From Propioniciclava coleopterorum (GTDB taxonomy: Bacteria > Actinomycetota > Actinomycetes > Propionibacteriales > Propionibacteriaceae): DNA of 64,000 nt. The position numbers and the translations under genes were made by a program. The notes below the pieces were generated by a model. It saw only the letters and a list, made by a program, of their open reading frames with translations. It did not search any database and was not told where the DNA came from. Positions 17,343-26,859 of this stretch are shown piece after piece. The stretch covers positions 1,692,722 through 1,756,721 of the forward strand of contig NZ_CP049865.1 of assembly GCF_011393335.1 (NCBI RefSeq). The letters run 5' to 3'. Within the stretch, counting starts at the first letter, position 1. The number at the start of each line of letters is the position of its first letter.

Positions 17343-18017
17343 ATGACCCCCACCCCGCCCATGAGGCTGCTGCCCGCCCACGATCGACCGCGCGAACGGC
17401 TCCTGCGCGAGGGCTCCCTCGCACTCAGCGACGCTGAGCTGGTGGCCATCCTGCTGGGGACCGGCGGGCGAGGACGCAACGTCGTCGCCCTCGCGCAGGA
17501 CGTGCTCGCCCGCTGCGGCGGGGTGGCCGGGCTGGCACGCTGGGGCGTGCCTGAACTCGCGCGCCTGGACGCCGTGGGTTCCGCGAAGGCGTCCCGGCTG
17601 GTGGCCGCGCTGGCATTGGCCGGACGCCTCGGAGCGCCCGAGGAGCACCCCCGCCTGACTGACTCCGGAACCATCGCGGCCGTCGCCCAGGCTCGCCTCA
17701 ACGGCGGGCGTGTCGAGCGCTTGTTGGTGCTCGTGGCCGACTCGGGGTTGCGCCTGCGCCACCTCGAAGAGGTGGCCAAGGGGGGCGCGAGCAGTTGCGG
17801 TCTGCCCGTGCGGGAGGTGCTCAGCGCGGTGTTGCGCCACGATGGCGTGGCGTTTGCCCTCGCGCACAATCATCCCGGCGGGGACCCGACCCCGACGGAC
17901 GCCGACCGCGCGACCACGCAGCGGGTGTCGGATGCCGCCGCTCACGTCGGGATACGGTTCCTCGAGCACGTGGTGGTGACGGACGCCGCCTGGCGGAGCG
18001 TCAGCGCAGCGCGCTGA
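17343..18017 (+). CDS. radC: RadC-family (JAB/MPN domain) protein
   Basis: 224 residues. The N-terminal HhH-like region (LSDAELVAILLGTGGRGRNV, LARLDAVGSAKASRLVAALA) is followed by the JAB metalloprotease-like domain with the JAMM residues in ALAHNHPGGDPTPTDADRAT and the upstream glutamate region (LREVLS-like VREVLSAVLRHDG). Once called DNA-repair proteins, RadC homologues are common beside mobile elements and defence genes; no biochemical function is settled. Start at ATG 17343 fits the family N-terminus. It converges on hsdS and overlaps its end by 17 bp. Confidence 0.9.
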   Translation: MTPTPPMRLLPAHDRPRERLLREGSLALSDAELVAILLGTGGRGRNVVALAQDVLARCGGVAGLARWGVPELARLDAVGSAKASRLVAALALAGRLGAPEEHPRLTDSGTIAAVAQARLNGGRVERLLVLVADSGLRLRHLEEVAKGGASSCGLPVREVLSAVLRHDGVAFALAHNHPGGDPTPTDADRATTQRVSDAAAHVGIRFLEHVVVTDAAWRSVSAAR

Positions 18018-19149
18018 AGATCTCGTTGCGGGCGGCGGGCAGGATGGACTTGGCAAGCTCATCTCGGTGAAGTGCTACCCTGCGGACCTCGTTCATTCTT
18101 GCCCTGACGTCGATCAGTCGCTCGATGGCGCCCGGAAGCTGCGCCGGCGTCGGAGTCGGCACCTTCACTTGTTCGAGGAACGACGCGGGAACCCGCTGCT
18201 GCCCGGCAGTTCCTGTGAATGACTCACGGGCTCTGCTGATGAACCACTGCGTGCGTAGCAGGGCCCAGATCCATCTTGTGTATCGATCATCATGTGGCCG
18301 GAGGACGTGGAACTCGGTGGAGCCGTAGCCGACTCGGGCGTTGTAGCCCTCGTAGACCGCGGACTTCCCGTTCTGCATACTCGGAGTGATCCGGGCGAAG
18401 ATGACGTCGCCTGCCTGGAACTGGCGATAACCGGACGCCAAGTCGCTACGTGCTCGCTGCTGAGACCCGACGATTGAACCCGTAATGGCATCAACCGCCT
18501 CCATCGGCACAAAGTCGATGGGGGAATCAGGGGCCAGCCGGAGGGGACGAGGCCCCACTTCCGCGAGATGGCCGAGCGGCCGCTGCGGCAGCGAGTCCAG
18601 CCACAAGCTGACCAACGCGTCGACTGAAGCCTTCGGTCGATCACCCGAATGGACTGCCCCTTCCGCAAGTTCCGTCAGGTGGGCGGCAATGCGGTCTTGT
18701 TCCGAAGTCGGGGGCAGCGGAACCAAGATCCGCAGGAAGGCGTCGATGTTGACCCGCTGCCGCCGCTGCCCGAGACCGTTGGTTGATCTGGCCATCTCCT
18801 CGGTGAACTGGTTGGATTTGAGGAAGTGCTCCAGGAAGCCCGGCGCCACTCGTACCGGATCCGGCGCGAAAGTTGGGAACTCGCTGGAAACGAAGTAGCC
18901 GTCGAATTCCGCGGGTACCAGTGCGACGGCACCCTCCCAGCCAAACAGCTTGCTGTAGACGATCTGCCCCTCAGACAAGCGGAACAGGCGGGTGTAGCTC
19001 GTGGCTGATCCCCCCGTGACGCCCTTGTCGAACAAGCCGCGCCCTCGATTCAGTACGCCACACGAGGGGTAGGTCTGTGTAGCAACGACGTCTACCGGAT
19101 GCTGATCGAGTCGCAGGACTTCACCCAACGGCACCCACGGGACCGTCAC
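18001..19149 (-). CDS. hsdS: Type I restriction-modification specificity subunit HsdS
   Basis: 382 residues with two target-recognition halves, each closing with a family-type conserved helix (RRQRVNIDAFLRILVPLPPT SEQD in the first half, split here; QQRVPASFLEQVKVPTPTPA in the second) followed by AHLTEL / IERLIDVRARMNEVRR coiled regions that space the domains and bind HsdM. It determines the bipartite recognition sequence. GTG start overlaps the hsdM stop by 4 bp (GTGA), so it is translationally coupled as the last gene of the operon. Confidence 0.92.
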   Translation of the reverse strand: MTVPWVPLGEVLRLDQHPVDVVATQTYPSCGVLNRGRGLFDKGVTGGSATSYTRLFRLSEGQIVYSKLFGWEGAVALVPAEFDGYFVSSEFPTFAPDPVRVAPGFLEHFLKSNQFTEEMARSTNGLGQRRQRVNIDAFLRILVPLPPTSEQDRIAAHLTELAEGAVHSGDRPKASVDALVSLWLDSLPQRPLGHLAEVGPRPLRLAPDSPIDFVPMEAVDAITGSIVGSQQRARSDLASGYRQFQAGDVIFARITPSMQNGKSAVYEGYNARVGYGSTEFHVLRPHDDRYTRWIWALLRTQWFISRARESFTGTAGQQRVPASFLEQVKVPTPTPAQLPGAIERLIDVRARMNEVRRVALHRDELAKSILPAARNEIFSALR

Positions 19150-20631
19150 AGCACAAACCCGTCGATCTCGCGCTGCAGGTCCTCGTAGAGCCTCAGCAAC
19201 TCACGCTCGGTCTCGATCAGTTCGGCGACCAACTCCTTGGGCGAGCGGTGCTCGAGGTCGTCCGGTCGGTGGGGGTTGTGGAGGTCGAGGTTGTAGCCCG
19301 CTTCGCGGATTGTCGCGGCGTCGACCCGCCACGCCCGATCGTTCTCGACGCGGCCCCGCGGCGGCGTCCGCCCCACCAAGCCGCGCAGTCGGCGAACTCC
19401 TCGAAGCGCATCGGCTTGGTCTTGGTGTAGTTCTTGCGTCCCTCGGGGCGGGGATCTCGTAGAACCACACCGGCCCCTGGTGGCCCTTCTCGAAGAACAG
19501 CACGTTGCTGGGGATGATCGTGTACGGCGCGAACACGCCGTTGGGCAGCCGCAGCACCGTGTGCAGGTTGAACCGGCTCATCAGGTCGGCCTTGATCTTG
19601 CCGCCCACGCCGGTGTCGAACAGCACCGAGTTGGGCACGACGATGCCGCAGCGCCCGGTGGCGCTGCGTTCGATCCGCGCCATGACCGACTGCAGGAACA
19701 GCCAGGCGGTTTCGGCGGTCCGGTATTGCACGGGGAAGTTCTCCTGGACGAGCTTCTCCTCCTCACCGCCGAACGGAGGGTTCGTGAGCACGACATCGAC
19801 CCCCGCGCGGCGCACCTCGGCCAGCCCGACGTTCAGGGAGTTCTGCTCGGTGAAGTTCGGGCGGTCGATGCCGTGCAGCAGCAGGTTCATCTGCCCCAGC
19901 AGGTGCGGCATGGGCTTCTTCTCGATGCCGCGCAGCCCGGCCTTCACCTGCTCGACCTCGGACGCCGACACGTTGCCGTTGGTCATGTGCTTGTATGCCT
20001 CGATGAGGAACCCGCCGGTGCCCGCGGCGGGGTCGAGCACGGTCTCGCCGGGGCGCGGGTCGACCTGCTCGACGATGAACCGGATCAGCGGACGCGGGGT
20101 GTAGAACTCACCGGAGTCGCCGGCGGCGTCCCGCATCTCGCGCAGCATGGTCTCGTAGAACACGGCCATGGCGTGCATCTCGTCCCGCTGGGAGAACTCC
20201 ACCTTGTTGACTTGATCGACGAGCTGACGCAGGAGGTGCCCCGACAGCATGCGGTTGGTCGTGTCCTGGAACACGCGCGCGAGCGTGTCCCGTGGGTCAC
20301 CAGGGCGCCCTGACCCTTGAAGGCTGCGCAGCTTGGGCAGCAGCTTGCCGTTGACAAACACCAACAACGGGTCGCCCGTCGTGTCGCTACCGGACGCCCA
20401 TGCGCGCCACCGGAACTCCTCCGGGAGGACCGGTCGATAGCCCTCCTCCAGCGCCTCACGTTCCTCCTCGAGGTCGTCAAAGGCCTTGAGGAACAGCAGC
20501 CACGCCAGCTGCGGCAGGCGGTCGAGTTCGCCGTTGAGTCCGGCGTCCTTGCGCATGATCTGGCGCGACTGGTTGATCACCGCCTGCAGGCGGGCCTGGG
20601 TGGTCTTGGCCGGGGATGTGGCTGGGCTCAC
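19146..20631 (-). CDS. hsdM: Type I restriction-modification methyltransferase HsdM, frameshifted twice
   Basis: About 495 residues after repair. N6-adenine methylase motifs: motif I VLDPAAGTGGFLIEAYKH and motif IV VDVVLTNPPFGGEEEKL, plus GEFYTPRPLIRFIVEQVDP. The frame breaks near 19445 (a C run before EGRKNYTKTKPMRFEEFA) and again near 19370 (before RGRVENDRAWRVDAATIREA), after which the C-terminal YNLDLHNPHRPDDLEH and coiled tail lead to a stop overlapping hsdS. The length is two bases short of in-frame, consistent with two missing bases in G/C runs. GTG start overlaps the abiEii stop (GTGA). Confidence 0.88.
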
Positions 20632-21473
20632 TGGGTTTCCTCGTCATCGAAGGCGGACAGGTAGAAGCGGCGCACGAGGGCCGCGGCGGCGTCGAGAGTG
20701 CGCTCGCTCAGGCCGATCTCCGAGGCCATGGCTGCGAAGGGCACCCGCCAGTCGCGGGGCGGTTCGGGCAGGTCGAGCGGTGGGTCGGTGGCGTCCCGTT
20801 CGGCGAACACCGCCGCCACGGCGCGGGCGAAGGCGCCTGGTTCGAGGAGGTCCTGCTCGACCAGGAGAGCGAGATCCACTAGGTCTTTCACCCGCGAGGA
20901 CGGCCGCTCGTGGGCATAGATCCGCGCGTAGGCGTGCAGCTTCTCGGCGGCGTGGCGCGGCAGGTCGACGCTGCGCACGGCGAAAGGCTCGCCCCCGAGC
21001 ATGGGACGGACGGCCACGGCGTCCAGGCCTTCGGTGGGCTCGGACGCCTTGGTGACGACGTCGATAGTGACCGTTTCGAACGGGCTCCGGGCTACGAAGA
21101 CGTCGACCACGACGCGCCACGTCGAGGGCAGCTCGTCCTCGACGCGCACTTGCCGGGGCGGTCGGACGCCGAAAGCGCAGTCGTCGCCAAGGTCGACGTC
21201 GAGGGCCTGGTCGAGCAGGTCCTGCAGGTCGGTGGCAGTCAGGCCGGCGACCTCGGTGAGCAGCAGATCGAGATCCTTGGTGGTCCTCGCCGCGAGACCC
21301 AGGCGCAGTTCGAGGCCGAACCCGCCCTTCAACACCCACCGCGGGTCACGCGCGAGCCGGGCCAGCACCCGCTGGAAGACGTACCGGTTGCGGACGCGCT
21401 GCGGGGGGACGCCCTCCTGGGCGGCGATGTTGCGGAGCCGGTGGCTGAGGCTGACCAGCCGCGGGTCACTCAT
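20628..21473 (-). CDS. abiEii: AbiEii/AbiGii-family nucleotidyltransferase toxin
   Basis: 281 residues from ATG 21473. The nucleotidyltransferase signature of the AbiEii family is present: WVLKGGFGLELRLGLAARTT KDLDLLL (GG and DxD motif), VTIDVVTKA for the third acidic position, and the Y-H/K region AAEKLHAYARIYAHERPSSR VKDLVDL. Family members modify tRNA 3' ends and cause growth arrest during phage infection. The start overlaps the antitoxin stop (ATGAGTGA) and the stop overlaps hsdM, so it is fixed between antitoxin and type I genes in one coupled transcript. Confidence 0.88.
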   Translation of the reverse strand: MSDPRLVSLSHRLRNIAAQEGVPPQRVRNRYVFQRVLARLARDPRWVLKGGFGLELRLGLAARTTKDLDLLLTEVAGLTATDLQDLLDQALDVDLGDDCAFGVRPPRQVRVEDELPSTWRVVVDVFVARSPFETVTIDVVTKASEPTEGLDAVAVRPMLGGEPFAVRSVDLPRHAAEKLHAYARIYAHERPSSRVKDLVDLALLVEQDLLEPGAFARAVAAVFAERDATDPPLDLPEPPRDWRVPFAAMASEIGLSERTLDAAAALVRRFYLSAFDDEETQ

Positions 21474-22064
21474 CCGTAGCAACCCGTGCGAGCGCGCGTT
21501 CGAGGCGCAGGGCGGCGCGGTCGGGGGCGTCCGCGGATGCCCGCAGCAGCCGGCGCCGTGTCGTGAGGCCTAGCCGGAGCGCGTCCGCCACCGACCTGTC
21601 GACGTGCTCCTGTGACAGCTCTGACGCTGCAGCATCTACGAGCGTGCGCAGGGGGTCGTGACGGCCCAGCCGCGACGGCGTTCGAGCTCGTCCTCGGTCA
21701 ACACGTCGACATGAAGGGCGACCAGGTCATCGACGGCGCCGAACCCCGGTGGGACCGTCAGGTGCACCTTGATGGGATCGACGTCGGATAGTCCGTGGAC
21801 CGATAGGGCGGACTCGTGGGACACGACGCCTCGTCCGTCACTCCACAGGCTCCAGCGGACGTAAACGTCGTCAGCATCGGCGGGCCACTCGGGCAGCCGG
21901 AAGAGCGCCCGGTCGACCCGGAGCCAGTTGCCGGCGTCGGCGTGGTACTTCTGGGCTTGGTAGGAGTAGCCGACCTCCAGCGCCTGTGCCGCCGTGAAGT
22001 AGCCCGCCTGCTGGAACGCCACGGCGTGAAGCGCCCGGCGAAGGTCCTGGCGGGGGGTCGGCAT
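21466..22064 (-). CDS. abiEi: AbiEi-family antitoxin, frameshifted
   Basis: 199 residues once a missing base in the C-run at 21651-21655 is restored. N-terminal winged helix: QQAGYFTAAQALEVGYSYQA followed by the family's NWLRVDRALFRLPEWP. After the break the other frame gives LRTLVDAAASELSQEHVDRS VADALRLG, a textbook AbiEi C-terminal domain, and ends in the ATGA overlap with abiEii. The exact fit of the second frame argues for a sequencing error. AbiEi proteins neutralise the toxin and repress their own promoter through inverted repeats, one of which lies just upstream. Confidence 0.85.
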
Positions 22065-22097
22065 GCGGAGAGCCTACCAGACTCTAAACTCAACGGA

Positions 22098-22138
22098 ATC
22101 TTTAGTTTCATCCTAGCTGACAGCGGATAACTAAAGAT
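22098..22138. promoter_or_regulatory. Inverted repeat in the abiEi promoter, candidate AbiEi operator
   Basis: ATCTTTAGTT (22098-22107) and AACTAAAGAT (22129-22138) are perfect complements in the only AT-rich patch of this region, between the hsdR stop and the abiEi start. AbiEi antitoxins are known to bind promoter inverted repeats. It could also act as the hsdR terminator. Confidence 0.55.
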
Positions 22139-22141
22139 ATT

Positions 22142-24556
22142 CTACGCGGCGTAGAGCCACGACTGGACGCGTTCAAGTTGCGCGCGGAGAACGTCGCCCC
22201 CACCGAAGATGCGGGCAAGATCGACGGGGGAGCCGAGGTCGCCCAGTGGCTCGAGGCGGAAGACCTCCGTCGTCTCCAGGTCCGTGACGCCGAACTCCTC
22301 GTAGCGGGCGAGCAGACCCTCGAGCACGGCCCGCGCTTCTGCGGTCTGGGCGGCGAGTTCGGCCGCATGTTGCTGGCGTACTTGCCGGACGCGCTCGGAG
22401 CGGGTGCGGGCCGGGCGGTTCCACGCCACCTGGAGGAGGGCGTCCAGAGGGTCGCTGTCGGTCAACCCTGCGGACTCGACGAGGCTGTCCACGTCGATGC
22501 CCTGCGCCTCCAACGAGGAGGCAAGCGCGTGCCGCGACGGGACCCGCGACCAGCGCTCCCGCAGCGTGTCCTCGTCGCCCTCGGCGGCGATCCGTTCGCG
22601 CACCCACGCACCGTACTCGGTCAGCAGCAGCCGGCCGGAGGCCACATCGGGCACGAGGCGGGCCTCGCCGACAACACGGAAGTCGCCGTCGTCCACGTAC
22701 AGCTTGCGTCCAGGCGGACGTCCGGACCCGGCCTCGGGGGGGTCAAGCACCTCGAACTCAGGGACGGGTTCTTCGACCGAAGGGTCGTCGAGCGGCTCGC
22801 CGGTGACCGACCGCTCGCCGTCCGGGACCACCGGCTCGGCCCGGACGACCGCACCGTCGGCGTCCACCACCTCGCGCGTGATGTCGGTCGGGTAGCCGTC
22901 GAAGGCCGGGTCTTCGAACAACACCGTGGCGCCGACGTAGTCGATGATCTCGAAACTGGTCTTGCCCTTGTCGGGGAAGAGCCGCGTGCCGCGACCGATG
23001 ATCTGTTTGAACTCCACCATCGAGCCGACGGGGCGGAACAGGACGACGAACTTGAGGTCCTCGACATCTACCCCGGTCGACAACAGGCGAGACGTCGTCG
23101 CCACGACGGGGCTGATCTTGTCCGGGTCGGTGAAGTCGCCGAGCAGCCGCTCCTTCTCACCCTCAATCCCCACGATGCGGACCACCCATTCGGGGTCGGT
23201 GGCGATCAGGTCGGGGTTCTCGTCAACCAAGGCGCGGCGCATCTCGTCGGCGTGCTCGGTATCGACGCAGAACACGATGCAGCGGGCGGTGGGGTCTCGG
23301 CGGAGGATCCCCGACAGGTGCCGCGCGGCCAACTGGGTCCGGGCCAGGAGGGCCACGACGCGTTCGAAGTCGCGCGTGGAGTAGACGCCCTCGGGCACCT
23401 CACGTCCCAGGCGATCGAGCAGCCCAGGGGCCGGCTCCCAGCCCTCGGCATCCGGGGAGAGCATGACTCGGCGCACCCGGTAGGGAGCCAGGAAGCCGTC
23501 CTCGATGCCTTGGCGCAACGTGTAGCGGTAGACGGGGTTGCCGAAGTAGTCGTAGCTGTTGACGCGGTCGCTGCGTGGTGTCGCCGTGAGCCCGAGCTGG
23601 ACCGCGTCGGCGAAGTAGTCCAGGACGGCGCGCCAGGCCGAGTTCTCCTCAGCGCTGCCCCGGTGGCACTCGTCGACGATCACCAGATCGAAGAAGTCCG
23701 GCCGGAACGCCTCGAACAGCGAATCCCGATCGCCGCCGGCTGCCAGCGCCTGATACGTCGCGAAGTAGATCTCGCGACTGGTGTCGACGCCACCCCGGAC
23801 ACGGTTGAGCAGCTCGCCGCCGAACGCCGGCGTGAAGTCCTTGCGCATCGGCTGCGACAGGAGTTGGTCCCGGTCCGCGAGGTAGAGCACCCGGTAGTTC
23901 CGCTGGGGCCGGACGGCGGCTTCGTAGGCGCGCAGCTTGGCCACGATCTGCATGGCCGTGAACGTCTTGCCGGTACCGGTGGCCATGAGTAGCAACACGC
24001 GCCGGTCCCCGCGGGCGATGGCCGCGAGCACCCGGTTGATCGCGACGGCCTGGTAGTAACGCGGCGTGATCACCTCACCGGCAGCGTTACGCCGTCCGCG
24101 GTTGAGGGGCTGCCGAACCAGCCCGGAGTCCGCGGTCTGCAGCCGGTGGAGTAGCTGGTATTCGTCCCAGGCCACGGCCGGCGCCGCGAACTCGGACACC
24201 CGGCGCTCGCGGCCGGTCCGGAGGTTGTGCTCGATGATCTCCACGCCGTTGGTCGCATACGCGAGCGGGACGTCCAACTGCTGCGCGTACCGCAGCGCCT
24301 GTTGCAGACCATCGGAGGCAGCCCGATACTCGCGCTTGGCCTCCACGACTGCCGTCATGAGACCGGGGGCCGCTTCGAGCACGTAGTCGATCAAGCCGGA
24401 CCCGAGTTCGCGCGTCACCCCGCCGAGGGTCGCCACCCGTTGCGCGGCAACAGGAAACTGCTCGGCCACCTGCTCCGACTGCCACCCGGCAGACTCGAGG
24501 GCCGGCACCACGAAGTCGCGACACGTGTCGCGTTCCTGAGGTCCGGGCCGGCGCAT
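22142..24556 (-). CDS. hsdR: Type I restriction endonuclease subunit HsdR
   Basis: 804 residues. N-terminal PD-(D/E)xK nuclease: GSGLIDYVLEA then TAVVEAKRE. Superfamily 2 motor: Q-motif region, Walker A LLMATGTGKTFTAMQIV, DECH box FDLVIVDECHRGS, motif III LGLTATPRSD, motif VI KQIIGRGTRLFPDKGKTSF. A C-terminal helical domain for docking on HsdM follows. Translocates DNA and cleaves at a distance when unmodified. It lies 77 bp upstream of abiEi on the same strand, so the type I operon is R, AbiE pair, M, S. Frame intact; ATG start. Confidence 0.94.
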   Translation of the reverse strand: MRRPGPQERDTCRDFVVPALESAGWQSEQVAEQFPVAAQRVATLGGVTRELGSGLIDYVLEAAPGLMTAVVEAKREYRAASDGLQQALRYAQQLDVPLAYATNGVEIIEHNLRTGRERRVSEFAAPAVAWDEYQLLHRLQTADSGLVRQPLNRGRRNAAGEVITPRYYQAVAINRVLAAIARGDRRVLLLMATGTGKTFTAMQIVAKLRAYEAAVRPQRNYRVLYLADRDQLLSQPMRKDFTPAFGGELLNRVRGGVDTSREIYFATYQALAAGGDRDSLFEAFRPDFFDLVIVDECHRGSAEENSAWRAVLDYFADAVQLGLTATPRSDRVNSYDYFGNPVYRYTLRQGIEDGFLAPYRVRRVMLSPDAEGWEPAPGLLDRLGREVPEGVYSTRDFERVVALLARTQLAARHLSGILRRDPTARCIVFCVDTEHADEMRRALVDENPDLIATDPEWVVRIVGIEGEKERLLGDFTDPDKISPVVATTSRLLSTGVDVEDLKFVVLFRPVGSMVEFKQIIGRGTRLFPDKGKTSFEIIDYVGATVLFEDPAFDGYPTDITREVVDADGAVVRAEPVVPDGERSVTGEPLDDPSVEEPVPEFEVLDPPEAGSGRPPGRKLYVDDGDFRVVGEARLVPDVASGRLLLTEYGAWVRERIAAEGDEDTLRERWSRVPSRHALASSLEAQGIDVDSLVESAGLTDSDPLDALLQVAWNRPARTRSERVRQVRQQHAAELAAQTAEARAVLEGLLARYEEFGVTDLETTEVFRLEPLGDLGSPVDLARIFGGGDVLRAQLERVQSWLYAA

Positions 24557-24726
24557 GACCTCAGGCTAGTGAACAAGCCGTCCGCCGTGTCGCACCCCGG
24601 ACACACCGAGTCATGCCGAGACAACGTCAGCCTGATATCGGTCAACTGACCTGACAGTGGCCAACCGTCGAGCGGCATGACGTCCGCGTTCGCCGCGTCC
24701 CCACGCGTCGCCGACGGTCGTGGCTC
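24557..24726. other. Intergenic region, likely hsdR promoter
   Basis: 170 bases between the DUF262 gene and hsdR with no ORF. Probably carries the hsdR promoter on the minus strand; no clear operator recognised. Confidence 0.3.
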
Positions 24727-26853
24727 TCAGGACCGGCCGTCCTCGGTCGTGGACACATCAACGTCACCCGCGCTGAACGCGGCGCGAACGTCCCTGAGTC
24801 GGCGTCCGTCGGGAAGCCTCCAGAAGGACCATCCATTGGTGGCTACTCCGCGGACGTGCTTCGCCGCACCACTCGGGGTGTCGAACACCCGCCCGTCGAT
24901 TGAGAGCAGGCCATCCGGCGTGATGACGGCTTCGCGGTGGGCTTGGTCACCTGTCCCGGCCACGATCACCTCCCCAGCAGACAGCAGTTTGGCTCCGAGC
25001 AGGTGTTTGAGCCCCACCCAATCGCCGGTCTTGGCCTGAGGATCAACGACCTCACCCGTGTGACCGGTCGGGACCGGCCAGATGCGGAGGATCGCATCGA
25101 TCATCTCCTCAGTGCGGGCATCGATGAGCTCCTCGCTCCATGGGACGCTCTCTGTTCGTTCGACCAACCGTCCTGTCATGTTGATGGTGCTGTGCTGGAG
25201 GAACGCCTTGCGCTTGGCTAGCCAGGGTCCGTTCGAGACCTTGGAGTTGAGCGAGGTGGTGAGCAGAGTCAGGTTGCCGAGGCGATGAACGTGCGCTTGG
25301 CGGTCGTCCGCCTGCTGAGGGGTCTCAACCGGCCAGTGGTCGTGCCATGCCCTGGGCAGCACGTGCTCGATGGGGAATAACGCGCGCTCGACCTGCGACT
25401 GCTTCGTCTCGGAGCGGAGATCATCCTCGATGGCCTCCAGGATGGCGCGCGTCCGCGCACGAGGAAACCGACGGAAGATCGGCTCGGTGAGAAGCGCCGA
25501 CCTCACCTCCGCGTCACCGGGCCAGTAGGTGCTAGACACGTTCAGGCGAGACAGGTGGGCGATCACGCGATCGGCCAATTCGTCGGTCGGAGCGCCAGAG
25601 TGCGACCGAATCACGTCGGCGACGATGCGACCGAGGTCTGATCCAGGGAGACGAAGCAGTTGGCGACGGAGCACCCAACTCTCAGCGGCGGTGACGACGC
25701 GTTTCACCACGTGCGCCGGAACCCCGCGGCCCGGCTCGTGAAGCCAGAGGAGCAGAGGCTTGAGGACCTCGGTGCTCGTTGCCTGCATCCGGTAGACGTT
25801 GCGCTCCACCACATCCAGGGTGCCGCTGGGGCGGCTCGCGGCGACCATCCACGCTTCGTACTGGTGGGCCTGCTGCTGCAACACCGGGAGCAGGTCGACC
25901 ATCCGGACCTGGGGGCGGTGCTCGATGTAGGCCTTGAACGCGGTGAAGGTGGACTGAGGACCGATCTCCTCGCCCAGACGCGCCATCAGCCACTGGTTGA
26001 GGAACAGCGAACTCCGGCTGACGAAGTATCGGCCGACGCTGACCTCCTTCGTCCAGAAGCGCGCCTCGAACGGCCAGTGCTCTCGGTAGGCCTTCTTCAC
26101 GTCCGCGCCTTCAGCCTCGAGCCGCTGGAAGACGAAGTTGCGCACCAGATCAGCAGCGGTGAGCGGGGTGCCCCGAGCGTTCAGCGTCTCGAAGATCTCC
26201 TGGGAGTTCTCGGTCGCAGTGAGCTGGATGGTCACCAGCTGGAGGTCGCTAAGGAGCACCTGCGTGAGGTGTTCTGCCCTCAGTTCGAACTGGCCGGCTC
26301 CGGGGGCACCCAGCCATTGCCGAAGCACCACGGTGAAGTAGGCGTGAGCCTGCACCAGCCGCGACTCGGCGTGCTTCAACGAGGTGTGGTCGACGGGTGC
26401 CTCGGCGCTCATCACCTCTTCGAAAGCCTCGCGATCGCTGTTGAGGTGTCGCAGCTTGAGCGAGCCGTCACCCTCCAGGACGAAGGCTGCGGGGTTGTGC
26501 GTGAGGCCCTCCAACTGGCTGCTCAGGCGAGCAAGGCCGGCCTCAGCGAAGACGGACGCCGCGGCGTCCGCGAGCAGCTGGAGAGTGGTGAGCCGTTGCT
26601 GACCGTCAATGACGTTCCACGTGTTGAGTCGGACGAGTGACGCCTCATGCGCCTGCAAGACCACGGCACCCAAGAAGTGCTTGGCGCTCAGGTGCGGCGC
26701 GTTCATCCTGACGTCGACGACGCGGCAGATGTCCTTCCACAGCGGCTCCCATTGCTCCTCCTGTCGCCAGACATACGGGCGCTGGAAGAGAGGCACGAGA
26801 AAGTGCTGTGGCAGGCTGAACAACTCCAGCGGTGTCCTCTTGAAGGTGTCCAC
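24727..26853 (-). CDS. DUF262/DUF1524 (GmrSD-like) protein with C-terminal RAMA domain
   Basis: 708 residues. DUF262: VPLFQRPYVWRQEEQWEPLW and NVIDGQQRLTTLQLLADAAA, the DGQQR NTPase signature of GmrS/DndB-like proteins. DUF1524 HNH-type nuclease near residues 510-570: IEHVLPRAWHDHWPVE and VHRLGNLTLLTTSLNSKVSN. The last 100 residues (LLSIDGRVFDTPSGAAKHVR, ATNGWSFWRL) match the RAMA domain, proposed to read modified bases. GmrSD/BrxU enzymes are type IV restriction enzymes that cut modified phage DNA; a RAMA reader fused to that core supports the same role. GTG start 6 bp after the DUF4268 stop, so cotranscribed. Confidence 0.85.
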   Translation of the reverse strand: MDTFKRTPLELFSLPQHFLVPLFQRPYVWRQEEQWEPLWKDICRVVDVRMNAPHLSAKHFLGAVVLQAHEASLVRLNTWNVIDGQQRLTTLQLLADAAASVFAEAGLARLSSQLEGLTHNPAAFVLEGDGSLKLRHLNSDREAFEEVMSAEAPVDHTSLKHAESRLVQAHAYFTVVLRQWLGAPGAGQFELRAEHLTQVLLSDLQLVTIQLTATENSQEIFETLNARGTPLTAADLVRNFVFQRLEAEGADVKKAYREHWPFEARFWTKEVSVGRYFVSRSSLFLNQWLMARLGEEIGPQSTFTAFKAYIEHRPQVRMVDLLPVLQQQAHQYEAWMVAASRPSGTLDVVERNVYRMQATSTEVLKPLLLWLHEPGRGVPAHVVKRVVTAAESWVLRRQLLRLPGSDLGRIVADVIRSHSGAPTDELADRVIAHLSRLNVSSTYWPGDAEVRSALLTEPIFRRFPRARTRAILEAIEDDLRSETKQSQVERALFPIEHVLPRAWHDHWPVETPQQADDRQAHVHRLGNLTLLTTSLNSKVSNGPWLAKRKAFLQHSTINMTGRLVERTESVPWSEELIDARTEEMIDAILRIWPVPTGHTGEVVDPQAKTGDWVGLKHLLGAKLLSAGEVIVAGTGDQAHREAVITPDGLLSIDGRVFDTPSGAAKHVRGVATNGWSFWRLPDGRRLRDVRAAFSAGDVDVSTTEDGRS

Positions 26854-26859
26854 GTTGCT

